DNA of 5,276 bases, taken from assembly GCA_017935825.1 (NCBI GenBank), contig JAGBGW010000094.1, positions 1 to 5,276 of the forward strand, read 5' to 3'. How positions within the stretch are numbered: position 1 is the stretch's first letter; each line of letters begins with the position of its first letter. Position numbers and translations under genes: made by a program. This stretch comes from Clostridia bacterium. Lineage in GTDB: Bacteria > Bacillota > Clostridia > Christensenellales > Maliibacteriaceae. Below the pieces are notes generated by a model. It searched no databases, was not told where the DNA came from, and saw nothing but the letters and a program-made list of their open reading frames with translations. Shown one piece after another: positions 1 to 4,457 of the stretch.

Positions 1-930
1 CAGCTGGTCACCCAAGGGGTGGATGAGCATGGTAATACCACAGAAGTGGCCATTACCACGGAAGCCATCAGCGCAGATGCTGCACAGTATTACGATTGGG
101 AATTTGGCGAGGATTACATTAATGTCCTTTGTGTGGGTCTGGATACCCGCGACATCAATTCCGAATACGGCTTGACGGACGTTATGATGATCGCCTCACT
201 GGATTTAACCAGCCAACGTATCCGACTTGTGTCTTTGATGCGTGATATCTATGTAAAACCTGCAGGCTACAGCGGCGGCACCAAACTCAACAGTGTCTAC
301 GCGGGTTATGGTGGTATTGAAACGCTGATGCGGACCATCAACGAGAATTTTGGTACCAACCTGACTCGATATGCCATCGTAAACTTCTATGGTTTGTCGG
401 ATATCATCAACCGTATCGGCGGCGTTACGCTGACCATTACGGAGGCAGAGATGGATTTGATTAATGTCTATCAGACGGAGGTTTATGGTTATGCAGGTGA
501 AACGCCTCCGGAAGGCTATTGGCTGACGGAACCCGGCGAACAGGTGCTCGATGGTCATCAGGCGGTTGCCTATGCCCGTATCCGTAAAGTCGGCAACGGT
601 GACTTTGAACGTACGTCCAGACAGCGTGAGGTCATGGAAGCGATGCTGTACAAGGTGCTTGAACTTGGCATCCTGCAGTGGCCCGGCATCTTCTATGATT
701 GCAAAGATCTTGTCCGCACCAATATGTCGGCAGACGAAATATTGGCAGCAGGCATACAGGTCTTGCGATTTAAGAATGTGGAACTGGAACAGCTGCGAAT
801 TCCCGTGGATGGCTCCTGGCGTTACGATACCATTAATGGTTTGAGTTATGTTGTTGCGAATATGAGCGACTCCAAAAATGCGATCCAGCAGTTCCTGACA
901 GGCAACTATATCGCACCGGAAGATCAATAA
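1..930 (+). CDS. LCP (LytR-CpsA-Psr) family wall-polymer transferase, 5' partial
   Basis: The frame is open from base 1 (first codons Gln-Leu-Val-Thr), so the GTG at 19 is probably internal and the gene starts upstream, where the usual N-terminal membrane anchor would lie. The 309 visible residues hold a nearly complete LCP domain. It begins with INVLCVGLDTRD (about residues 40-51), continues with LTDVMMIASLD (58-68) and the hallmark RLVSLMRDIYV (75-85), and ends with LDGHQAVAYARIR and GDFERTSRQREVM (about 183-212), the conserved R..R.xxRQ segment that contacts the polyprenyl pyrophosphate. LCP proteins act outside the membrane and attach undecaprenyl-linked polymers such as teichoic acid or capsule to peptidoglycan. 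The usual RSDT/RTDT motif reads LTDV here; the aspartate is kept. Family assignment is secure; the polymer is unknown. A terminator follows the stop directly. Confidence 0.93.
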   Translation, partial: QLVTQGVDEHGNTTEVAITTEAISADAAQYYDWEFGEDYINVLCVGLDTRDINSEYGLTDVMMIASLDLTSQRIRLVSLMRDIYVKPAGYSGGTKLNSVYAGYGGIETLMRTINENFGTNLTRYAIVNFYGLSDIINRIGGVTLTITEAEMDLINVYQTEVYGYAGETPPEGYWLTEPGEQVLDGHQAVAYARIRKVGNGDFERTSRQREVMEAMLYKVLELGILQWPGIFYDCKDLVRTNMSADEILAAGIQVLRFKNVELEQLRIPVDGSWRYDTINGLSYVVANMSDSKNAIQQFLTGNYIAPEDQ

Positions 931-941
931 TAATGAAGTAT

Positions 942-979
942 AAAAGTCATCCGAAGAGTTTTCTTCGGATGACTTTTTT
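942..979. terminator. Rho-independent terminator, probably bidirectional
   Basis: A perfect 12-bp stem, AGTCATCCGAAG (945-956) with CTTCGGATGACT (963-974), has a 6-base loop. It is flanked by AAAA on the left and T6 on the right, starting 11 bases after the LCP stop. Read from the minus strand the same hairpin ends in TTTTATA, so it can also end transcription of the converging Cys-rich gene, whose stop is at 1021. The gap between the converging genes holds nothing else except a small TGCCG-AAG-CGGCA hairpin at 1006-1018. Confidence 0.93.
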
Positions 980-1020
980 CATGTAAAGATTTACTGAACG
1001 GTATATGCCGAAGCGGCAAT

Positions 1021-1830
1021 TCAATCAGCTTGCGGACAGGCAGACGAGCCGGGTGCAAAAAGAAGGGGATTGCAGGCAGGGTCTTTTGGGTTCAACACAT
1101 AGCCGCCGATACGAAGGTCGGGGAACAGGGGCAGGGTATCCAGGCAGTTGTCGGTGATGCAGCAGCTGTTGCCTGCAGGCGTGTTTTTGCAGGCAGGGAT
1201 GTCGGTCACGGTCTGACCGGTGACGCGCATGGCGACGGTACCTGTCACGAAGATGAACACAGCTGCCTCCAGTGTTGCGTGGAAGCCGTCATCGCACTCA
1301 CAGCCGCCACAGAACATGGCGCTGCCCAGCGTACGGATTCTGGGCGGGATCTGTGCATCGGTGGGCATGCGCAGCAGAATGTCGATGTGGATCGTTACGC
1401 AGCCGTCTCCCACATACCTTCTGCAGTTGGAATCCTGAAAATACAGATTCAGCGGAATGTGGGCTTTGCCGCGGACACGGCGAAGACCGTCGTCACAACC
1501 GCAGCTGCAGCAGCCGTCGTGACGTTTTTTGTGATGTCCGCAGCCGCTTGCATCATCAGCATCACTGATGATAAGATCGCACAGTTCCACATCACTGCAG
1601 GCGCTGGAACCACCCAAAAAGCGCAGCGGCGGACAGGGCGGAGCACAACTGCCGCAGTCGTCACAGGGGCGAAGATTCTCTGCCTGCAGGCGGACGTCGG
1701 TGAGTTTCTTCTTCAAACGGCAGCTGTCAAAAATTCGTTCGGCAAGTATGTACAGGTCATCCTGACAGGCGGACGTATACTGTGCAGTGTTTGCACAGCC
1801 TGAAGCATTGATGGGCGTTTGACAAAACAT
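1021..1830 (-). CDS. Cysteine-rich protein of unknown function
   Basis: I do not recognise a named family. The 269-aa product has 26 cysteines, nearly one in ten residues, and no signal peptide or membrane segment that I can see. Cysteines cluster in PCDDCGSCAPPCPP (about 55-68), HDGCCSCGCDDG (about 104-115), FCGGCECDD (about 172-180) and NSCCITDNC near the C-terminus. Between them lie two beta-rich stretches, IPLNLYFQDSNCRRYVGDGC and LEAAVFIFVTGTVAMRVTGQ. The N-terminal DLYILAERIFDSCRLKK... segment looks helical. The ATG at 1828-1830 has a GGAGG site at 1839-1843 with 8-base spacing. That site lies inside a long hairpin (1835-1894). The protein may be a disulfide-crosslinked surface or spore-coat component, or a metal binder; this is inference from composition only. 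It lies 89 bases downstream of the phosphomutase gene on the same strand and may be co-transcribed, because I see no convincing sigma-A promoter in the gap. Confidence 0.75.
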   Translation of the reverse strand: MFCQTPINASGCANTAQYTSACQDDLYILAERIFDSCRLKKKLTDVRLQAENLRPCDDCGSCAPPCPPLRFLGGSSACSDVELCDLIISDADDASGCGHHKKRHDGCCSCGCDDGLRRVRGKAHIPLNLYFQDSNCRRYVGDGCVTIHIDILLRMPTDAQIPPRIRTLGSAMFCGGCECDDGFHATLEAAVFIFVTGTVAMRVTGQTVTDIPACKNTPAGNSCCITDNCLDTLPLFPDLRIGGYVLNPKDPACNPLLFAPGSSACPQAD

Positions 1831-1834
1831 TCAA

Positions 1835-1894
1835 AAGGCCTCCTTGTCATCTGGTTCGTGGTGTACCCACTACATCCATATGCCGGGAGGCCTT
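1835..1894 (-). promoter_or_regulatory. Extended intergenic hairpin burying the Cys-rich gene's SD
   Basis: On the minus strand AAGGCCTCC (1894-1886) pairs perfectly with GGAGGCCTT (1843-1835). Inside it, CATATGG (1882-1876) pairs with CCAGATG (1854-1848) with one mismatch. At the tip GTGG (1870-1867) pairs with CCAC (1861-1858) around a 5-base loop. The right-hand arm contains the GGAGG Shine-Dalgarno of the gene starting at 1830, so the folded RNA would block initiation. The arm is followed by only TTTT, so it might also act as a weak terminator for the phosphomutase transcript. Pairing is read directly from the sequence; the regulatory role is inference. Confidence 0.6.
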
Positions 1895-1919
1895 CTTTGT
1901 GTTCCGTATGAAAGTTGAA

Positions 1920-3143
1920 TCAGTCTTTCTGCAGCAGACGATAGATCAGCGTGTAGCCGTCATCGATCCAGGTATCTGCGTTCTTTGCAGAAGGTTCGCT
2001 GTAGCTGCGGGCTTCGCCCTGACGTTTGCAGGTGCTGTCGTAGAGCGCATAGGGGATGGGCTCTGCATCATGCGTACGGGTGCAGATGGTGGTGCCGTGG
2101 TCGGGCATCAGAAGAAGACGGTAGTCGATGCCCTCCTCTTCCAAAGCAGCCATCAAAGGCACGAGAATTTTCTGGTCGATCTGCTCCACGGAATAGATCT
2201 TGCCGTCGATGTCGCCGTCATGGCTGCACTCGTCGGGTGCTTCCACGTGGATGATGACGATGTCGTCGCCCTGATGGATGGCATCCAGTGCCGCCTGCAT
2301 TTTGCCTGTGTAGTTGGTATGAAGGTCCGCCGTTGCGCCTTCCACATAGATGGATTTCAATCCTGCCAGCTGACCGATGCCGTGCAGCAGGGGCACCGCG
2401 GAAATAATGCTGCCGCAAAGGCCCGTGGTGTCGGTCAAAGGCTCCAAGGCAGGCTTTCTGCCCTCGCCCCAGAACCAGATGCAGTTTGCCTTGCCAAGAC
2501 CGCGTGCGGCGCGATCAAGGTTGACAGGGTGATTCTCAAGGAAGGGAATGCTGCGGCGGATGCAGTCGGAAAGCTTCTCACTCAAAGGACCCTCGGGCAG
2601 GATGCCGCCAAGGGCTTTGTCCAGATTATCGTGGGGTGCGTGGGTGACGATCGCACGAGCATCCAGACCTTCGCCGTCTGCAATGACCACGTGGCGGTAG
2701 GATGCGCCGAAGGTGAAGGAAAGACCGTCTTGTGCAAAAAAGTCGTTCAAATCCTTTACAATGATGCGTGCTTCGTCGTCGGTGATGCCGCTGCCGCTGT
2801 GGGTGATCATGATGCGGTCATCGAAGTTTTCAGCATCGGACACGGTGACCAGATTGCAGCGGAATGCGATGTCGGTCATCTTCATGTCCACGCCAAGGCT
2901 GACAGCTTCCAAAGGAGATCTGCCGGTGTAAACGCTTGCAGGGTTGTAGCCCATGATGGACAGGTTGCCCGTGTCACTTCCGGGCGGACAGCCGATGGGG
3001 ATGGTGCGCACGATGCCTAGTTCACCCTCGGTTGCAATGCGGTCCATGCAGGGGATGTTTGCAAGCTCCAGCGGCGTCTTGCCGTCGCGTGCTTCCAGAG
3101 GGAAATCGGCCATGCCGTCGCCGATCATAACGATATATTTCAT
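1920..3143 (-). CDS. apgM: Cofactor-independent phosphoglycerate mutase, ApgM type (proposed homoserine kinase)
   Basis: The 407-aa product belongs to the alkaline-phosphatase superfamily branch called archaeal-type 2,3-BPG-independent phosphoglycerate mutase. Its bacterial members are often annotated as proposed homoserine kinases because they occur beside threonine genes. Visible motifs are IGDGMADFP at the N-terminus (D9, metal ligand), GSDTGNLSIMGYNP (56-69, with S56 at the likely phospho-acceptor position), APDECSHDGD (302-311, D304 and H308), MPDHGTT (346-352, D348 and H349) and RTHDAEPIP (356-364, H358). All expected metal-site residues seem present and the length is normal. The ATG at 3141-3143 has GGAGG at 3152-3156, 8 bases away. 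A good promoter with a dyad over its -10 box lies just upstream. No threonine or glycolysis gene is in the window, so the choice between mutase and kinase stays open. Confidence 0.92.
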   Translation of the reverse strand: MKYIVMIGDGMADFPLEARDGKTPLELANIPCMDRIATEGELGIVRTIPIGCPPGSDTGNLSIMGYNPASVYTGRSPLEAVSLGVDMKMTDIAFRCNLVTVSDAENFDDRIMITHSGSGITDDEARIIVKDLNDFFAQDGLSFTFGASYRHVVIADGEGLDARAIVTHAPHDNLDKALGGILPEGPLSEKLSDCIRRSIPFLENHPVNLDRAARGLGKANCIWFWGEGRKPALEPLTDTTGLCGSIISAVPLLHGIGQLAGLKSIYVEGATADLHTNYTGKMQAALDAIHQGDDIVIIHVEAPDECSHDGDIDGKIYSVEQIDQKILVPLMAALEEEGIDYRLLLMPDHGTTICTRTHDAEPIPYALYDSTCKRQGEARSYSEPSAKNADTWIDDGYTLIYRLLQKD

Positions 3144-3151
3144 AGCGAATG

Positions 3152-3156
3152 CCTCC
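3152..3156 (-). promoter_or_regulatory. Ribosome binding site of the ApgM-type gene
   Basis: GGAGG on the minus strand lies 8 bases before the ATG at 3143. It fixes the start and gives the expected N-terminus MKYIVMIGDG. Confidence 0.85.
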
Positions 3157-3173
3157 GTTCAAGGATTGTTCTT

Positions 3174-3195
3174 GCATTATTATACGAAATAATGC
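3174..3195. promoter_or_regulatory. Candidate operator dyad over the apgM -10 box
   Basis: GCATTATT (3174-3181) and AATAATGC (3188-3195) form a perfect 8+8 bp dyad with a 6-base centre. It covers the -10 box (3179-3184) and most of the promoter spacer. Because it lies upstream of the predicted transcription start, it would act as DNA, for example as a repressor site, and not as RNA structure. The binding protein is unknown. The adjacent MarR protein is one candidate, on position only. Confidence 0.5.
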
Positions 3196-3207
3196 GTGTT
3201 AAATCAA
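3179..3207 (-). promoter_or_regulatory. Sigma-A promoter of the ApgM-type gene
   Basis: On the minus strand TTGATT (3207-3202) is followed after exactly 17 bases by a perfect TATAAT (3184-3179). Transcription should start near 3172, about 29 bases before the start codon. The promoter sits between the MarR gene's terminator and the phosphomutase gene, so the latter is its own transcription unit. Confidence 0.8.
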
Positions 3208-3215
3208 TGCCGCAT

Positions 3216-3257
3216 AAAAAAGAAAGGACACAAGAACTTCCTGCGTCCCTTTTCTTT
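3216..3257 (-). terminator. Rho-independent terminator of the MarR gene
   Basis: On the minus strand GGACGCAGGA (3248-3239) pairs with TTCTTGTGTCC-side bases (3235-3226) through 10 pairs including three G-U. The stem is extended by an A-rich arm on the left and a T-rich run (TTTCTTTTTT) on the right. It starts a few bases after the MarR stop at 3265. The A-rich left arm means it may also work in the other direction. Confidence 0.8.
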
Positions 3258-3264
3258 ATCAAGT

Positions 3265-3708
3265 TTATTCGTCCATGGTCTCCAGAAATTTGATGCAGGT
3301 GTCGATGGCACTCATGAAAGCATCGAATTCTGCCTCGGAATGGGAGGAGAAGCGCTCCTGCAGCATCTTTCTCATATCGCTGCGGATGGTGGAGATCAGC
3401 TTTTTACCCTTTTCGGTGGCGGTGATGTTGATGATGCGGCGATCCTTTTCATTTGCCGTGCGTACCGCGTAGCCGTCCTGGATCAATCGGTCGATGATGG
3501 GGGTGACGTTGGGCTTGGAAATGTCAAGGCGCGTTGCGATCTGACTCATGGAAGGGGATGCATTGCCCGAAAGCAGCAGCAGAACATTGATCTGCAAGGG
3601 GGAAAGACCGTAATGAGAATGGGTGTAGAAGGGGCGCAGAAGTCGTCTGTCCAAAAGCTGGATCAGCACGGAGAATTTCTGCGTGGAAGAGTCGGTCAAT
3701 CGTGCCAT
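3265..3708 (-). CDS. MarR-family transcriptional regulator
   Basis: The 147-aa product has the normal MarR length and fold: an N-terminal dimerisation helix, GLSPLQINVLLLLSGN (34-49), then the helix-turn-helix SMSQIATRLDISKPNVTPII (53-72) with the recognition helix around SKPNVTPIIDRLIQDG (64-79). The wing ends in the family-typical EKDRRIINITATEKGKKL (87-104), and a C-terminal dimer helix follows. There is one cysteine (C138) and none near the N-terminus, so it is unlikely to be an OhrR-type peroxide sensor. The ATG at 3706-3708 is preceded by GGAGG at 3716-3720, 7 bases away. It is transcribed alone, between its own promoter and terminator. MarR proteins usually repress their own promoter and a neighbouring gene. 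The ligand and targets cannot be told from sequence. Confidence 0.93.
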   Translation of the reverse strand: MARLTDSSTQKFSVLIQLLDRRLLRPFYTHSHYGLSPLQINVLLLLSGNASPSMSQIATRLDISKPNVTPIIDRLIQDGYAVRTANEKDRRIINITATEKGKKLISTIRSDMRKMLQERFSSHSEAEFDAFMSAIDTCIKFLETMDE

Positions 3709-3761
3709 GGGGTAGCCTCCGTTGTTGATAGATTCAAAAAAACATATTTATGCCTGCTTAT

Positions 3762-3791
3762 ATTATAAAAGTCGGCAAGATGCGCAAACAA
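3762..3791 (-). promoter_or_regulatory. Promoter of the MarR gene
   Basis: A perfect TATAAT lies on the minus strand at 3767-3762. Its likely -35 box is weak: TGTTTG (3790-3785, 17-base spacing) or TTGTTT (3791-3786, 18-base spacing). The -10 box sits in an 11-base AT palindrome, TTATATTATAA (3758-3768). Downstream, TTGA-N5-TCAA at 3725-3737 resembles the loose half-site layout of some MarR operators. Confidence 0.6.
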
Positions 3792-3895
3792 GACAGTTAT
3801 GTAAACAAACAGTAAACAATTCAAACAGTTCGGACACACTTGTAACCAACAGGAAAGTTCAAAAAAGAAATTCCGAAATTTTTGAAAAAAATGGG

Positions 3896-3924
3896 TTGAC
3901 TTTTAAGGTCGCCTTTGGTATTAT
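3896..3924 (+). promoter_or_regulatory. Strong promoter of the tRNA-Tyr/tRNA-Leu operon
   Basis: TTGACT (3896-3901), a 17-base spacer and TATTAT (3919-3924) make a near-consensus sigma-A promoter. It is preceded by an A/T-tract region (about 3863-3892) that could act as an UP element. Transcription should start around 3930-3932, giving a leader of only about 13 bases before the tRNA. I see no gene between 3768 and 3895. Confidence 0.85.
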
Positions 3925-3931
3925 AAACAAC

Positions 3932-4039
3932 GTCGCCGATACATGGAGAGATTCCCGAGCGGCCAAAGGGAACAGACTGTAAATCTGTCGTCAGTGACTT
4001 CGGTGGTTCGAATCCACCTCTCTCCACCAAATCGGCGAC
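3932..4039 (+). repeat. 9-bp inverted repeat flanking tRNA-Tyr (precursor leader-spacer helix)
   Basis: GTCGCCGAT (3932-3940) in the 5' leader is the exact reverse complement of ATCGGCGAC (4031-4039), which begins one base after the CCA. In the precursor they would form a 9-bp helix stacked beyond the acceptor stem, with ACAT and A left unpaired. The leader arm begins at about the predicted transcription start. Confidence 0.75.
3945..4029 (+). tRNA. tRNA-Tyr (anticodon GTA)
   Basis: The acceptor stem pairs GGAGAGA (3945-3951) with TCTCTCC (4019-4025), followed by discriminator A and encoded CCA (4027-4029). The anticodon stem is ACAGA/TCTGT around loop CTGTAAA with anticodon GTA at 3979-3981. 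The T arm is GGTGG-TTCGAAT-CCACC (4002-4018). The 13-base variable region (3989-4001) is the long type expected for bacterial tRNA-Tyr. It reads both tyrosine codons. Confidence 0.97.
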
Positions 4040-4046
4040 ATCCTCT

Positions 4047-4133
4047 GCGGATGTGGCGGAATTGGCAGACGCGCATGGTTCAGGTCCATGTGAGGGCAAC
4101 TTCATGGGGGTTCAAGTCCCTTCATCCGCACCA
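4047..4133 (+). tRNA. tRNA-Leu (anticodon CAG)
   Basis: The acceptor stem pairs GCGGATG (4047-4053) with CATCCGC (4123-4129), followed by discriminator A and encoded CCA (4131-4133). The anticodon stem is CATGG/CCATG with loop TTCAGGT and anticodon CAG at 4081-4083, reading CUG. The class II variable arm is GAGG-GCAA-CTTC (4092-4103). The T arm is GGGGG-TTCAAGT-CCCTT with two G-U pairs at its base. It lies 17 bases after tRNA-Tyr and is co-transcribed with it. Confidence 0.97.
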
Positions 4134-4135
4134 CG

Positions 4136-4169
4136 AAAAAGGCAAGTTTCGAAAGAAACTTGCCTTTTT
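4136..4169 (+). terminator. Rho-independent terminator of the tRNA operon
   Basis: A perfect 15-bp stem, AAAAAGGCAAGTTTC (4136-4150) with its complement (4155-4169), is closed by a GAAA tetraloop and ends in T5. It starts two bases after the tRNA-Leu CCA. The stem is symmetric enough to work on both strands. Confidence 0.95.
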
Positions 4170-4174
4170 CAATT

Positions 4175-4341
4175 ATATCCATTCCTGACGGAATGGGTGA
4201 TATACCTTCGGTATGATATCTGCTTGCGCAGATGATATACGCCTTGCGGCGTATGTAGGAATGGATATTATATCATATTCGTCTCTTACGAATATATCAT
4301 GCGGCAAATGCCGTATATCATACCGCGTAAGCGGTATATCA
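4175..4341. repeat. Array of seven short hairpins with TGATAT/ATATCA spacers
   Basis: Seven stem-loops follow each other. They are CCATTCC/GGAATGG (4179-4196), ATACC/GGTAT (4202-4214), ATCTGC/GCAGAT (4218-4233), ATACGCC/GGCGTAT (4237-4254), ATATTCGT/ACGAATAT (4275-4295), ATGCGGC/GCCGTAT (4299-4316, one G-U) and ATACCGC/GCGGTAT (4320-4337). Loops are 3 to 5 bases. Stems differ in sequence but stay paired, while the spacers are constant. TGATAT occurs at 4198, 4214 and 4233, and its reverse complement ATATCA at 4270, 4294, 4315 and 4336. The polarity flips at the palindrome GATAT-T-ATATC (4264-4274). ATATCCATTCC (4175-4185) is also repeated inverted at 4258-4268. No start site or codon signal supports a protein here. 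I cannot name a family. It could be a REP/BIME-like or MITE-like repeat, or a structured RNA. Confidence 0.85.
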
Positions 4342-4353
4342 TTGATTGTGCTT

Positions 4354-4385
4354 ACCCAAGTCACCCGACCTGGGTTTTTGTTTTT
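4354..4385 (+). terminator. Orphan terminator before the ankyrin gene
   Basis: ACCCA pairs with TGGGT (4354-4358 with 4371-4375). After one A-C mismatch, GTC pairs with GAC around loop ACCC. T5-G-T5 follows. No gene lies between it and the tRNA terminator, only the hairpin array. It shares 13 identical bases (ACCCAAGTCACCC) with the terminator at 5163. Confidence 0.85.
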
Positions 4386-4418
4386 CAAATTTATCTGTTC
4401 CTGCTAAAATGAATGATT

Positions 4419-4429
4419 TATGCTATAAT
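4419..4429 (+). promoter_or_regulatory. Extended -10 promoter of the ankyrin gene
   Basis: TATGCTATAAT contains a perfect TATAAT (4424-4429) with the TG of an extended -10 box two bases upstream. I see no good -35 hexamer at 16-18 bases, which extended -10 promoters can do without. The same 11 bases recur at 5215-5225. Start of transcription is expected near 4436. Confidence 0.75.
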
Positions 4430-4444
4430 TTAAAAAAGAACAAC

Positions 4445-4450
4445 GGAGGT
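4445..4450 (+). promoter_or_regulatory. Ribosome binding site deciding a TTG start
   Basis: GGAGGT sits 7 bases before TTG 4458. The alternative GTG at 4449-4451 lies inside the site itself, so TTG is the workable start. No in-frame ATG is better placed. Confidence 0.8.
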
Positions 4451-4457
4451 GGACAAA

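Noticed and set aside
205..927. 240-codon minus-strand frame opposite the LCP gene
   Set aside because: The plus strand encodes an unmistakable LCP domain; the antisense frame has no family features.
1030..1803. 257-codon open frame on the plus strand
   Set aside because: It lies opposite the Cys-rich gene, with no SD before its start. The minus strand has a well-spaced GGAGG. Because the Cys-rich protein is unnamed, this keeps a small doubt.
1899..3020. 373-codon open frame on the plus strand
   Set aside because: It is the shadow of the phosphomutase gene in GC-rich DNA. The minus-strand product has full family motifs, SD and promoter; the plus frame has none.
3196..3768. 190-codon plus-strand frame over the MarR gene
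   Set aside because: It runs through the MarR terminator and promoter and opposes a clear MarR protein.
3784..3845. AAACA/ACAGT-rich stretch between the MarR and tRNA promoters
   Set aside because: Short, irregular repeats in AT-rich DNA with no constant period; likely composition, not a functional array.
3821..4105. Minus-strand reading frame containing GGFEPPKSLTTDLQS
   Set aside because: It is antisense to tRNA-Tyr and part of tRNA-Leu. Such tRNA-derived peptides are a well-known spurious annotation.
3943..4235. Plus-strand reading frames such as MAELADAHGSGPCEG and MERFPSGQREQTVN
   Set aside because: They are translations of the tRNA-Tyr and tRNA-Leu genes and the terminator, which are well supported as RNA genes.
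4175..4341. CRISPR array
   Set aside because: The constant parts are only about 6 bases and the variable parts are self-complementary; there is no 23-40 base direct repeat and no cas gene.
4173..4407. Short frames on both strands across the hairpin array
   Set aside because: They run through palindromes and terminators, have no SD, and their residues only reflect the repeated TGATAT spacers.
4449..4451. GTG start for the ankyrin gene
   Set aside because: It overlaps the GGAGGT ribosome binding site; TTG at 4458 has proper spacing.
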